From positions 172,708 through 236,707 of the forward strand of contig NZ_AUCJ01000010.1 in the NCBI RefSeq assembly GCF_000429705.1: a DNA stretch of 64,000 bases. The letters are read 5' to 3'. The position numbers were made by a program, and so were the translations under genes. The notes beneath the pieces were generated by a model. The model saw only the letters and a list, made by a program, of their open reading frames with translations. It was not told the origin of the DNA and did not search any database. Source of the DNA: Alteribacter aurantiacus DSM 18675 (lineage in GTDB: Bacteria; Bacillota; Bacilli; Bacillales; Salisediminibacteriaceae). Of this stretch, positions 8,597-17,559 are shown one piece after another; position 1 is the stretch's first letter; each line of letters starts with the position of its first letter.

Positions 8597-9257
8597 AATC
8601 TTCTTTCCTAATGTAAACTGGGATCGCCTATGGGATGCAACAGTTGAGACACTGTATATGACCGGGATGAGCGTGGTTTTCACCTTCCTCTTTGGTACGA
8701 TCCTTGGGTTGGTGCTCTTCTTGACGAGTAAAGACAACATGTGGGAAAACCGTATAATCCATGGAATAACCGCAGCGTTTGTGAACATTTTTCGCTCTAT
8801 TCCATTTATCATCCTGATCGTTCTATTGATTCCATTTACAAGAGCGATTGTAGGGTCCATGCTTGGACCGTCCGCAGCGTTGCCAGCACTGATCATTGGA
8901 GCTGCGCCATTCTACGCACGTATGGTAGAAATCGCTCTTCGTGAAATTGATAAAGGTGTAATTGAAGCCTCTCGATCCATGGGGGCATCCAATAAAGAAA
9001 TCATATTTAAAGTATTACTACCTGAGTCTATGCCAGCCTTAGTATCTGGAATTACAGTCACGTCCATTGCCCTGGTAAGTTACACAGCGATGGCCGGATT
9101 TATTGGAGCCGGTGGCCTGGGAGACATGGCCTTTAGAGAAGGATTTCAACGAAGAAATGAAGATGTAACGTTGATGGCGACGATTGTCATTTTACTGATC
9201 GTATTTGCGGTACAGTTCATTGGCGATCGCCTGACTCATAAATTGGACAAGCGATAA
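8589..9257 (+). CDS. metP: Methionine ABC importer permease MetP/MetI, 222 aa
   Basis: Membrane subunit of the methionine importer with about five hydrophobic segments. The EAA-type coupling loop is visible as EASRSMGASNKEIIFKVLLP, which contacts MetN. The GTG start overlaps the end of metN by 8 nt and has GGAGGTGATTCAC before it. Length and pairing with a NIL-domain ATPase and a NlpA-type lipoprotein fix the assignment. Confidence 0.95.
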   Translation: MAEIFFPNVNWDRLWDATVETLYMTGMSVVFTFLFGTILGLVLFLTSKDNMWENRIIHGITAAFVNIFRSIPFIILIVLLIPFTRAIVGSMLGPSAALPALIIGAAPFYARMVEIALREIDKGVIEASRSMGASNKEIIFKVLLPESMPALVSGITVTSIALVSYTAMAGFIGAGGLGDMAFREGFQRRNEDVTLMATIVILLIVFAVQFIGDRLTHKLDKR

Positions 9258-9280
9258 AAAACAATTGGGGGTAAAAGATT

Positions 9281-10132
9281 ATGAAAACGTACGTTAAAGG
9301 ATTATCTTTAGCAGCATTATCACTAGGAGTATTAGCAGCATGCGGGACTGATGAGGAAGGTGGAGACGGAGCTGGAGGAGACGAAGCAGGTTCTTCAGAA
9401 CTTCGAATCGGAGCTTCAAACATTCCTCACGCTGAAATTTTGGAGTTTGCCGCACCACTTCTAGAGGAAGAAGGAATTGAACTGGATATTGTTCCTTTCC
9501 AAGATTACATCTTGCCGAACGAAGCTCTTGCTGACGGTGAAATTGATGCAAACTACTTCCAGCACGTTCCTTATCTTGAATCTCAAATGGAAGACAACGA
9601 CAACTATGATTTCGTAGATGCTGGCGGGATTCACATTGAGCCAATTGGAATCTATTCTCAAGAATACTCAAGTTTGGATGAGCTTCCTCAAGGGGCAGAC
9701 ATCATCATGTCAAGCTCTGTTGCCGATCACGGTCGTATCCTTATGATGCTTGAAGAAGAGGGCCTGATTACCCTTGAAGAAGATGCAGGTATCGGAGCGA
9801 CGCTTGATGATATCGCAGAGAATCCGAATGACTTCAACTTCCGCGACAATGTTGAAGCTGCGATGCTACCAGCCTCTTATGAAAACGGTGAGGGTGATGC
9901 GGTATTAATCAACTCCAACTATGCACTTGATGCGGGATTAAATCCCCTTGAAGATGCCATTGCTATGGAGTCTGCAGACCTTGATAACCCTTATGTAAAC
10001 ATCATTGCTGTACGTAGTGAAGATGAAGGTTCTGAAGAAATTGCTAAACTTGTAGAAGTTCTTCGTTCTGAAGAAGTTCGCGACTTCATCTTGGAGCAAT
10101 ATGACGGAGCAGTTGTACCAGCTGGAGAATAA
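9281..10132 (+). CDS. metQ: Methionine-binding lipoprotein MetQ, 283 aa
   Basis: Extracellular NlpA-family substrate-binding lipoprotein. The signal peptide ends in lipobox LAAC with Cys21 as lipid anchor, followed by an acidic Gly-rich linker. The mature part has the family blocks GASNIPHAEILE and DGEIDANYFQHVPYLE. The protein is very acidic, common in secreted proteins of salt-tolerant Bacilli. It follows metP by 23 bp with GGGGGTAAAAG as ribosome site, and ends in an intrinsic terminator. Confidence 0.95.
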   Translation: MKTYVKGLSLAALSLGVLAACGTDEEGGDGAGGDEAGSSELRIGASNIPHAEILEFAAPLLEEEGIELDIVPFQDYILPNEALADGEIDANYFQHVPYLESQMEDNDNYDFVDAGGIHIEPIGIYSQEYSSLDELPQGADIIMSSSVADHGRILMMLEEEGLITLEEDAGIGATLDDIAENPNDFNFRDNVEAAMLPASYENGEGDAVLINSNYALDAGLNPLEDAIAMESADLDNPYVNIIAVRSEDEGSEEIAKLVEVLRSEEVRDFILEQYDGAVVPAGE

Positions 10133-10141
10133 TCGCTTTTT

Positions 10142-10172
10142 AACCGCCTTCCTATTTTGGGAGGCGGTTTTG
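10142..10172 (+). terminator. Intrinsic terminator of metNPQ
   Basis: AACCGCCTTCC / GGGAGGCGGTT stem followed by TTTGTT. Confidence 0.85.
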
Positions 10173-10207
10173 TTATGGGTTGAAGGAAGGGGCGAAGGGA
10201 AGGGGCG

Positions 10208-10377
10208 TTGTCGAATGGTGACAAATTCTCTTTAAATCAGTAAAAAGTCTTCATAAAGTATTGAAAGTTCTTCATAAATGACCCCTAGTTCATCATAAAA
10301 GAGTAAAACTTCTCCATAACACACGAACACCCAAACATCATCACCAATTCCTCATAAATTCTTCACCGAAAACTCAT
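10208..10377 (+). repeat. 21-nt degenerate tandem array R1
   Basis: Five consecutive 21-nt units from 10218 to 10322, e.g. GTAAAAAGTCTTCATAAAG and TTGAAAGTTCTTCATAAAT, decay into looser CATAAA-type units up to about 10377. The head TTGTCGAATGGTGACAAATTC resembles the heads of arrays R2 and R4. It begins about 36 nt after the metQ terminator. No gene is seen here. Confidence 0.75.
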
Positions 10378-10416
10378 ACTAAACGATGTGAAATGACATT
10401 AAGGAGATGACTGAAA

Positions 10417-10791
10417 ATGGATCAGCAAAATCATCAATCAATGAACACAATTCAGCAAGCGCTACATGATTATAAAATGGGAGTAGGCCATTTCGCCGAA
10501 CAAATGCCAGACATTGCGCACAAATACAGTGCGTTTACTGAAGCATGTTTTGAAGCCGGTGAATTATCACAAAAAGAAAAGCAACTTATCGCATTAGGCA
10601 TTGCTCTTTATTCTCAAGATGAGTATTGCATTATTTACCACACAAAAGGATGCCTTGATCAAGGGTGTTCTCAAAAAGAAATCCTTGAGGCTGTGGCGGT
10701 TACAGGTGCATTTGGGGGAGGCGCAGCAATGAGCCAAGCAGTTACCCTTGTTGAGCAGTGTTTGACAGAGCTTGATATCCAACCTCACTAA
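10417..10791 (+). CDS. yurZ: Carboxymuconolactone decarboxylase-family protein YurZ, 124 aa
   Basis: A small all-helical AhpD/CMD-fold protein. The characteristic helix pair reads LSQKEKQLIALGIAL followed by DEYCIIYHTKGCLDQG, in which Cys and His are spaced as in peroxidase-like members, then EILEAVAVTGAFGGGAAMS. Such proteins act as alkylhydroperoxidases or decarboxylases; the substrate here is unknown. Position between metNPQ and sufC matches B. subtilis yurZ. ATG follows AAGGAGATG. Confidence 0.85.
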   Translation: MDQQNHQSMNTIQQALHDYKMGVGHFAEQMPDIAHKYSAFTEACFEAGELSQKEKQLIALGIALYSQDEYCIIYHTKGCLDQGCSQKEILEAVAVTGAFGGGAAMSQAVTLVEQCLTELDIQPH

Positions 10792-11108
10792 CTAAAAATG
10801 GAAATTAAATGGAATGGTTCATGAGGAAAACAGCGCTTTTCGGTGAAAAACAGAAGAAATAAAGAGATGTGTACGTTCATCGATCTTTGTATTGAATTTT
10901 CTAACAATTTGGGGCGGTATTCCTTCTCAGGCACTTTGGTGATTGTAAATCAACGTGGTAAAATTCGTAGTATGTTAAAAAGATCACATAAAAACAAGTT
11001 TACACTACTTCTAAAAGAGGTACTACAACCTTGTTAGATCTTTTGACCAATAAAATGCGAAAGGGTTGATTTATTATCCATCAGATTCAATTGAATCACA
11101 CAAGCGAG
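10792..11108. other. Gap with no convincing gene
   Basis: Between yurZ and a possible 50-aa gene. An open frame at 10843-11037 has no good ribosome site and no recognisable product. TTGACC near 11043 and AAAATG nearby are weak promoter-like words. No strong hairpin or repeat was seen. Confidence 0.4.
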
Positions 11109-11261
11109 ATGGAAAAAGGAATGCACCAATCACACGGAATGAGTTATGCGGAGTACAGTAACAATCTGGATAACCTCATGAAAGTGGAAAGAGCCAGAGA
11201 ACTGGATCATAAAGCCAGCATTCAAATGGTATCTGACCATCAACAAAAGCTGAACACCTAG
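11109..11261 (+). CDS. Possible small protein, 50 aa, unknown
   Basis: Open frame from ATG 11109 giving MEKGMHQSHGMSYAEYSNN and a charged helical C-terminal half. In-frame TTG (11091 region) and ATT codons allow a slightly longer product, and an AAAGGG site lies upstream of those rather than of the ATG. It is followed by a good terminator (11304-11336), which supports a transcribed unit. No family is recognised. Confidence 0.4.
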   Translation: MEKGMHQSHGMSYAEYSNNLDNLMKVERARELDHKASIQMVSDHQQKLNT

Positions 11262-11303
11262 AGATAGGGTGATCATAAATATCCATGAACTTACCTTATG
11301 AAA

Positions 11304-11336
11304 GGTCAGTATGTCCCCGCATACTGACTTTTTCTT
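11304..11336 (+). terminator. Intrinsic terminator
   Basis: GGTCAGTATG / CATACTGAC stem with loop TCCCCG and a T run, downstream of the possible 50-aa gene. Confidence 0.8.
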
Positions 11337-11357
11337 CATTTTAGGAGGTGTTATGTG

Positions 11358-11573
11358 ATGGAAAAAAAGAAGAAAACGAAAAAGGAGAAAAAAGTGTTTT
11401 GGTATTCCCTTACTACAATTTTCATTGCTGTAGTGATTGCCAATACGTTCTTCCAGTATGAATATAGTTTATCTGCAATGCTTATGAGGGCCTTTTTTAT
11501 GGGTCTGATTGGTATTGCTATCTTCGGGTTTTGGAACATGATTCTAAAAGAGGGCAATGAAAATCAAGAATGA
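11358..11573 (+). CDS. Small membrane protein, 71 aa, unknown
   Basis: The N terminus is very basic (MEKKKKTKKEKK), followed by two hydrophobic segments (about 14-32 and 38-60) and an acidic tail. The basic start predicts an N-in orientation. The ATG has AGGAGG nine bases upstream; a GTG one codon earlier is less well spaced. Family not recognised. It lies between the terminator at 11304 and the suf promoter region. Confidence 0.6.
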   Translation: MEKKKKTKKEKKVFWYSLTTIFIAVVIANTFFQYEYSLSAMLMRAFFMGLIGIAIFGFWNMILKEGNENQE

Positions 11574-11777
11574 TGTTCATTCTCAATTAGAGGTACAATA
11601 GTGAGAATTAACTCAGGTTTTTCATAATAAATCTTTTCTACTGAAAATCGTTGATATAATAGGATTTTTCAAGATTGTATGAACAATCGATAACGTGGAA
11701 AAATACATAGCGTTAGAAATGGATTTGAAGAATGGTTACAAAATATGTTTGAATAGGTATCAGGGTGTCGTTTTCCC

Positions 11778-11806
11778 TTGAACTCACTTTTCATATGATA
11801 TAATAT
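11778..11806 (+). promoter_or_regulatory. Candidate promoter of the suf operon
   Basis: TTGAAC (11778-11783) and TATAAT (11799-11804, spacer 15) or TAATAT (11801-11806, spacer 17). The leader is about 95 nt. AATGAGAATAAAGTGAGAAT right after the -10 box and ATTCTCA..TGAGAAT at about 11577-11604 could be regulator sites, but I cannot assign one. Nothing else is seen in the 334-bp gap. Confidence 0.55.
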
Positions 11807-11907
11807 TGTAATGAGAATAAAGTGAGAATGGATTACGTGCATTCTTGTGAGTAAGGCAAATTGTTCACAGCATCTGTTGTGAAAAAAATAAATGGAGGTT
11901 AGAACAA

Positions 11908-12687
11908 ATGACAGCACCAAACCTTAAAGTTGAAGATCTTCATGTATCCATTGAAGAAAAAGAAATCCTAAAAGGCTTCGGAATCGAAGTGAACGGCGGC
12001 GAGATCCATGCCATCATGGGACCAAACGGTACCGGTAAATCCACGCTAGCATCTGCTTTAATGGGACATCCTAAATATGAAGTAACTAGCGGTAAGGCGA
12101 CGTTTAACGGCGAAGACTTGCTTGACATGGAAGTAGATGAGCGCGCTCGTGCTGGCTTGTTCCTAGCTATGCAGTACCCTTCTGAAATTAGCGGTGTCAC
12201 TAACGCGGACTTTATCCGTTCAGCGATTAATGCGAAGCGTGAAGAAGGCGATGAGATTTCTCTAATGAAATTTATCCGCAAAATGGATGATAAAATGAAC
12301 ACACTTGATATGGACCAAGCGTTCCAACACCGTTACCTTAACGAAGGTTTCTCCGGTGGTGAGAAGAAGCGTAACGAAATTCTTCAGCTTCTTATGCTTG
12401 AGCCAAAAATTGCAATTCTTGATGAGATTGACTCTGGTCTTGATATCGATGCTCTTAAAGTTGTTGCAGAAGGCATCAACGACATGCGTAGCGACGATTT
12501 CGGTTGCTTGATCATCACTCACTATCAGCGTCTTCTTAACTACATCAAGCCTGATAAAGTACACGTTATGATGCAGGGTCGTATCGTAAAATCCGGCGGA
12601 CCTGAGCTTGCAGAACGTCTTGAGGCAGAAGGTTACGACTGGATCAAAGAAGAATTAGGTATCGAAGACGAGACTGTAGGCGAATAA
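11908..12687 (+). CDS. sufC: Fe-S assembly ATPase SufC, 259 aa
   Basis: ABC-type ATPase of the SUF scaffold; with SufB and SufD it builds Fe-S clusters in the cytoplasm. Walker A is GPNGTGKS (38-45), signature FSGGEKKR (148-155) and Walker B IAILDE (168-173), followed by DSGLD as in all SufC. Start ATG has TGGAGG upstream. First gene of the sufCDSUB operon in the order usual for Bacilli. Confidence 0.97.
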   Translation: MTAPNLKVEDLHVSIEEKEILKGFGIEVNGGEIHAIMGPNGTGKSTLASALMGHPKYEVTSGKATFNGEDLLDMEVDERARAGLFLAMQYPSEISGVTNADFIRSAINAKREEGDEISLMKFIRKMDDKMNTLDMDQAFQHRYLNEGFSGGEKKRNEILQLLMLEPKIAILDEIDSGLDIDALKVVAEGINDMRSDDFGCLIITHYQRLLNYIKPDKVHVMMQGRIVKSGGPELAERLEAEGYDWIKEELGIEDETVGE

Positions 12688-12718
12688 TGAAGCGGTTTTT
12701 AAGGAGGAGGAAATAAAC

Positions 12719-14023
12719 ATGTCAGTGGACACAAAGCTACCATTTGATCAGGAATACGTGACGAACTTCTCTAAAGACCGCCAAGAGCCCGAGTGGCTAA
12801 CTAACTTGCGTGTATCGTCTTTAGAGCGTGCAGAAGCAATTGACCTGCCAAAGCCTGATAAAACGAACATTACGAAGTGGAACTTCTCATCATTTGACCA
12901 CGAGAAAGCTACTTCATCAGATACAACATACGATGCTCTTTCTGAAAAAGTAAGAGAACTTGTCGGTAAAGAAGAGAATGCGAACACGATTCTCGTACAA
13001 GAAAACGGTGCAACAGTCTTTGCTCGTACAGAAGAGGACCTTCAAAATCAAGGTGTCATCTTTACAGACATCCACACAGCTGTTCAAGAGCACAGCGACC
13101 TTGTTGAGAAATACTTCATGAGTGAAGCGGTAACAGCGGACGAGAACCGTTTGACTGCTCTACATGCAGCTCTTCTTAACGGAGGAACGTTTATCTATGT
13201 TCCAAAGAATGTAGAAGTAAAAGTACCACTACAAGCGATTTACGTGCAAAAAGGAGCAGCTGGCCTCTTTAACCACGTTCTTATCGTAGCTGAAGCAAAC
13301 AGTTCTGTTACCTACATTGAAAACTACGCATCAGAAAACGCTTCTGAAACGGTAGCAAACATTGTAGCAGAGGTTTATGCTGCTGATGGTGCAACCGTTA
13401 ACTTCGGTGCTGTTGATAACTTCAGTGAAGAAGTAACAACGTACGTAAACCGTCGAGCTCAAGTAATGGGTCGCGACGCGAAAGTATATTGGTCTCTTGG
13501 CCAAATGAATGACGGAAATACGGTTTCAGACAATACTACCTACCTTGTTGGTGAAGGTTCTTACGCTGATACGAAGACCGTTTCTATTGGTCGCGGTAAG
13601 CAGACACAGAACTTTACTACTTTGATCAAGCACTATGGTAAAAATTCCGATGGTCAGATCCTTAAGCACGGAGTTATGAAAGACTCCGCTACAGCGATCT
13701 TTAACGGAATCTCTAAAATTGAGCATGGTGCCACAAAATCGAACGGTGAACAAACGGAGCGCGTACTCATGCTAAGTGAGAAAGCACGTGGTGACGCGAA
13801 CCCGATCTTACTAATCGATGAAGATGATGTAACAGCAGGTCACGCAGCTTCTGTTGGTAAGATCGATCCGCTTCAAATGTTTTATTTGATGAGTCGTGGT
13901 ATTTCCCGTAAAGAAGCGGAACGTTTAATCATCCACGGTTTCCTTGGTCCGGTTGTAAACGAGATTCCAATTGAATCCGTAAAAGAGCAGCTGATTGAGG
14001 TTATCGAAAGGAAAGTATATTAA
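12719..14023 (+). CDS. sufD: Fe-S assembly scaffold subunit SufD, 434 aa
   Basis: Beta-helical partner of SufB in the SufBCD scaffold. Family blocks include GGTFIYVPKNVEVKVPLQA, the repeated beta-helix strands and the C-terminal MSRGISRKEAERLIIHGFLG. It starts 31 bp after sufC with AAGGAGGAGG, and its stop overlaps the sufS start (TAATG). It is distinguished from SufB by position next to SufC and by lacking the SufB N-terminal region. Confidence 0.96.
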   Translation: MSVDTKLPFDQEYVTNFSKDRQEPEWLTNLRVSSLERAEAIDLPKPDKTNITKWNFSSFDHEKATSSDTTYDALSEKVRELVGKEENANTILVQENGATVFARTEEDLQNQGVIFTDIHTAVQEHSDLVEKYFMSEAVTADENRLTALHAALLNGGTFIYVPKNVEVKVPLQAIYVQKGAAGLFNHVLIVAEANSSVTYIENYASENASETVANIVAEVYAADGATVNFGAVDNFSEEVTTYVNRRAQVMGRDAKVYWSLGQMNDGNTVSDNTTYLVGEGSYADTKTVSIGRGKQTQNFTTLIKHYGKNSDGQILKHGVMKDSATAIFNGISKIEHGATKSNGEQTERVLMLSEKARGDANPILLIDEDDVTAGHAASVGKIDPLQMFYLMSRGISRKEAERLIIHGFLGPVVNEIPIESVKEQLIEVIERKVY

Positions 14024-15246
14024 TGAATGTACTAGACGTCCGTAAACAGTTCCCGATTCTCGACCAGGAAGTCAATGGTCAGCCACTCGTTTACTTGGAC
14101 AGTGCTGCTACATCACAAAAGCCTGTTCAAGTAATAGAAAAGCTTGATGACTACTACCGCCGCTACAATTCCAACGTGCACCGTGGTGTGCATACCCTTG
14201 GAACATTGGCAACGGATGGGTATGAAGGCGCTCGTGATAAAGTGCGTAACTTTATCGGAGCTGCTTCAACTGAAGAGATTGTGTTTACACGGGGAACAAC
14301 GACAGCGATTAACCTCGTTGCATCCAGTTACGGACGTGCCAACCTCGGTCCTGATGACGAGATCGTCATCACGCCGATGGAGCACCACAGTAACATTATC
14401 CCGTGGCAGCAACTTGCCAAAGCGACAGGAGCTACTCTGAAGTATCTTGAGCTTCAAGAAGATGGCACCATTGCAATGGATAAGGTTGAAAATACGATTA
14501 CTGATCGTACGAAAATCGTTGCGGTCATGCAAGTTTCTAATGTGTTAGGCGCAATTAACCCAGTAAAAGAACTTGCTCAAATTGCTCACAAGCATGGTGC
14601 AATCATGCTCGTTGACGGCGCGCAGAGCACGCCACACATGAAAGTAGATGTGCAAGATCTCGACTGTGATTTCTTCGCTTTCTCTGCTCATAAAATGTGT
14701 GGACCGACCGGTATTGGCGTTCTTTATGGGAAAAAAGCGCTCCTTGAAAACATGGAACCAGTAGAGTTCGGTGGTGAAATGATTGACTTTGTAGGTCTTC
14801 AAGAGTCTACATGGAAAGAGCTCCCGTGGAAGTTTGAAGGAGGGACTCCGATCATTGCAGGAGCCATTGGACTTGGTGCTGCCATTGATTTCTTGGAAGC
14901 CATTGGACTTGAAAACGTTGAGAAACATGAGCACGAATTAGCACAGTATGCTTTAGGACGCCTAGAGGAAATGGACGGCGTGACGGTTTATGGACCGAAA
15001 CATCGTGCTGGACTTGTGACGTTTAACTGTGATGACGTTCACCCTCATGATGTTGCGACCGTACTTGACGCAGACGGCATCGCTGTTCGTGCTGGTCACC
15101 ATTGTGCACAGCCTTTGATGAAATGGCTTGATGTAACAGCGACTGCTCGTGCAAGTTTTTATTTGTACAACACGAAAGACGACGTCGATGTGTTCATCAA
15201 AGGATTAACAAAAACAAAGGAGTACTTCGGAAATGTCTTTGGGTAA
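14023..15246 (+). CDS. sufS: Cysteine desulfurase SufS, 407 aa
   Basis: PLP enzyme that removes sulfur from cysteine and passes it to SufU. The PLP-binding lysine is Lys224 in SAHKMCGPTGIG; the sulfur-accepting Cys is Cys361 in RAGHHCAQPLMK, the short-loop form of group II desulfurases. It is translationally coupled at both ends: its ATG overlaps the sufD stop and its end overlaps sufU by 14 nt. Confidence 0.97.
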   Translation: MNVLDVRKQFPILDQEVNGQPLVYLDSAATSQKPVQVIEKLDDYYRRYNSNVHRGVHTLGTLATDGYEGARDKVRNFIGAASTEEIVFTRGTTTAINLVASSYGRANLGPDDEIVITPMEHHSNIIPWQQLAKATGATLKYLELQEDGTIAMDKVENTITDRTKIVAVMQVSNVLGAINPVKELAQIAHKHGAIMLVDGAQSTPHMKVDVQDLDCDFFAFSAHKMCGPTGIGVLYGKKALLENMEPVEFGGEMIDFVGLQESTWKELPWKFEGGTPIIAGAIGLGAAIDFLEAIGLENVEKHEHELAQYALGRLEEMDGVTVYGPKHRAGLVTFNCDDVHPHDVATVLDADGIAVRAGHHCAQPLMKWLDVTATARASFYLYNTKDDVDVFIKGLTKTKEYFGNVFG

Positions 15247-15679
15247 TCAGCTAGATACGTTGTATCGTCAAGTGATCATGGATCATTATAAAAACCCTAG
15301 GAACCGAGGCGAATTGGACGGAGATTCTCTTACCGTAAACATGAACAATCCGACTTGCGGTGACCGTATTCAACTTCAAATGAAGGTAGAAGACGGGAAG
15401 ATCTCTGATGCCAAATTCACCGGTGAAGGGTGTTCGATCAGTTTGTCATCCGCATCGATGATGACTCAGGCAGTCAAAGGTTTGCCTGTTGAGGACGCCC
15501 TCAAGCTATCCGGAATTTTTTCCGACATTATGCTCGGTAAAGATGTGGAGCACGGTGATTTTGACCTTGGCGACATCGAAGCCCTACAAGGGGTTGCCAA
15601 ATTCCCTGCTCGAATCAAGTGTGCCACACTTGCTTGGAAGGCAATGGAAAAAGGAATCAAAGAAGACGAGAAAGCATAA
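15233..15679 (+). CDS. sufU: Zn-dependent sulfurtransferase SufU, 148 aa
   Basis: IscU-like protein that in Gram-positives accepts sulfur from SufS rather than acting as the main scaffold. The Zn ligand set is visible: Cys42 and Asp44 (NPTCGDR), Cys67 (GEGCSIS) and Cys130 (IKCATLAW). The insertion between the second and third ligands is typical of SufU. It overlaps sufS, so the two are made together. Confidence 0.96.
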   Translation: MSLGNQLDTLYRQVIMDHYKNPRNRGELDGDSLTVNMNNPTCGDRIQLQMKVEDGKISDAKFTGEGCSISLSSASMMTQAVKGLPVEDALKLSGIFSDIMLGKDVEHGDFDLGDIEALQGVAKFPARIKCATLAWKAMEKGIKEDEKA

Positions 15680-15835
15680 GAGCTCTGTAAGTGGAGAAGA
15701 TGCTTGGAATCGTGTTAAGATAAAAGGAACATCTCCTAAAGTCTAAAGAAAGCTTCCCTTTATGACTAAAGGATTACCTGTCGGATGAAGGAAGCGCGGT
15801 TTGGTTTTACCAGAATTACAAGGGAGGTTTTTCAC

Positions 15836-17233
15836 ATGGCAAAGAAAATGCCAGAAATCGGTGAATATCAATACGGGTTTTCTGATAAAGACGTATCGAT
15901 TTTCCGGTCAAAGCGTGGCCTGACAAAAGAAATCGTCGAGGAAATTTCTCGTATGAAAAAAGAGCCACAGTGGATGCTCGATTTCCGTTTGAAATCACTG
16001 GAGCAGTTTTATAAAATGCCAATGCCTCAATGGGGCGGCGACTTGAGCGAACTTAACTTTGATGAAATTACGTACTACGTAAAACCATCTGAAAAGTCTG
16101 AGCGTTCTTGGGATGAAGTACCTGAAGAAATCAAAAACACATTTGATAAGCTAGGAATTCCTGAAGCGGAGCAAAAGTACCTTGCTGGTGTATCTGCACA
16201 GTATGAATCCGAGGTTGTTTATCACAACATGAAAGAAGAGCTTACTGAGCAGGGAATCTTATTTAAAGATACGGATACGGCTCTTAAGGAAGACGAGGAA
16301 GTCTTCCGCGAGCACTTCGGTAAAGTAATACCGCCATCAGACAACAAGTTTGCGGCGCTGAACTCTGCCGTATGGTCCGGAGGCTCTTTCATCTATGTAC
16401 CAAAAGGTGTGAAAGTGGATACGCCACTTCAGGCGTACTTCCGTATTAACTCTGAAAACATGGGGCAATTCGAGCGTACGCTTATCATTGCCGATGAAGA
16501 CAGCTCTGTACACTATGTAGAAGGATGTACAGCGCCTGTTTATACAACCAACTCTCTTCACAGTGCGGTTGTAGAAATCATCGTTAAGAAAAATGCGTAC
16601 TGCCGTTATACAACTATCCAAAACTGGGCGCCAAACGTCTTCAACCTCGTTACCAAACGTGCCGTGGCTGAAGAAGGGGCAAACATGGAATGGGTTGATG
16701 GTAACATCGGTTCCAAGTTGACAATGAAATACCCAGCTGTTGTGATGAAAGGCCGCGGTGCACGTGGTAACATCCTTTCCATCGCGATTGCAGGTAAAGG
16801 GCAGCACCAAGATGCTGGTGCAAAAGTGCACCACTTGGCACCTGACTGCTCTTCTACGATCGTTTCCAAGTCCATCTCCAAGCAAGGTGGTAAAGTAACG
16901 TATCGTGGAATCTGTCACTTCGGACGTAAATCCGAAGGGTCAAAATCAAAAATCGAGTGTGACACGCTTATCATGGATAACGAGTCCACTTCCGATACAA
17001 TTCCGTACAACGAAATCCTCAACAATGACATTACATTGGAGCACGAAGCAACTGTATCCAAAGTGTCTGAAGAGCAGTTGTTCTACTTGATGAGCCGCGG
17101 TGTTTCTGAGCAAGAAGCGACAGAAATGATCGTAATGGGCTTCATCGAGCCATTCACAAAAGAACTTCCAATGGAATACGCAGTTGAGATGAACCGCCTG
17201 ATCAAGTTCGAGATGGAAGGTTCTATCGGTTAA
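15836..17233 (+). CDS. sufB: Fe-S assembly scaffold SufB, 465 aa
   Basis: Core scaffold subunit carrying nascent Fe-S clusters. Landmarks are the N-terminal KMPEIGEYQYGF, GGSFIYVPKGVKVDTPLQAY, VHYVEGCTAP and the C-terminal MSRGVSEQEATEMIVMGFIE. Length is normal (465). I chose ATG 15836 because GGGAGG lies eight bases upstream; the open frame extends 51 bases further 5' without a ribosome site. It follows sufU after 156 bp and ends the operon at a strong terminator. Confidence 0.97.
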   Translation: MAKKMPEIGEYQYGFSDKDVSIFRSKRGLTKEIVEEISRMKKEPQWMLDFRLKSLEQFYKMPMPQWGGDLSELNFDEITYYVKPSEKSERSWDEVPEEIKNTFDKLGIPEAEQKYLAGVSAQYESEVVYHNMKEELTEQGILFKDTDTALKEDEEVFREHFGKVIPPSDNKFAALNSAVWSGGSFIYVPKGVKVDTPLQAYFRINSENMGQFERTLIIADEDSSVHYVEGCTAPVYTTNSLHSAVVEIIVKKNAYCRYTTIQNWAPNVFNLVTKRAVAEEGANMEWVDGNIGSKLTMKYPAVVMKGRGARGNILSIAIAGKGQHQDAGAKVHHLAPDCSSTIVSKSISKQGGKVTYRGICHFGRKSEGSKSKIECDTLIMDNESTSDTIPYNEILNNDITLEHEATVSKVSEEQLFYLMSRGVSEQEATEMIVMGFIEPFTKELPMEYAVEMNRLIKFEMEGSIG

Positions 17234-17250
17234 TTCCTTTAGAAATAATA

Positions 17251-17287
17251 AGAAGAACCTGGAGATTTGCTCTCCAGGTTCTTTTTT
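17251..17287 (+). terminator. Intrinsic terminator of the suf operon
   Basis: AGAACCTGGAGA / TCTCCAGGTTCT perfect 12-bp stem followed by TTTTTT. Confidence 0.93.
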
Positions 17288-17329
17288 CGTTGGTATGGGG
17301 TGAGTTGGGGAGATGCGAGTTGTGGTGGT

Positions 17330-17480
17330 TGTGTCGATGTTTGTCATTTGGTCGATATATCTAGATTAGAGGTCGATATATCTAGATTAGAGGTCGATAT
17401 ATCTAGATTAGAGGTCGATAAAATCAGATTAATGGTCGATAAACTGAATTTAGGGATCGATAATACCTCGATTATCAACT
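17330..17480 (+). repeat. 21-nt tandem array R3
   Basis: Three identical units GGTCGATATATCTAGATTA + GA (17350-17412) are followed by two related units with GGTCGATAAA (17413-17454) and a decayed unit. Because 21 is divisible by 3, a frame stays open as a VDISRLE heptad repeat, but the frame has no ribosome site or conserved ends. It lies about 60 nt after the sufB terminator. No gene is seen up to 17560. Confidence 0.85.
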
Positions 17481-17559
17481 TCACCACTTCTACTTGGATG
17501 ACCACGATCTACTTACGGATCCCCCTACATTCTCCATCACTTCATTTGGTGCCGGATTT

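Noticed and set aside
10843..11037. 64-codon open frame after yurZ
   Set aside because: No plausible ribosome site, and mixed composition without domain-like pattern.
17350..17454. CRISPR array
   Set aside because: Units are directly adjacent with no variable spacers, and no cas genes are in the window.
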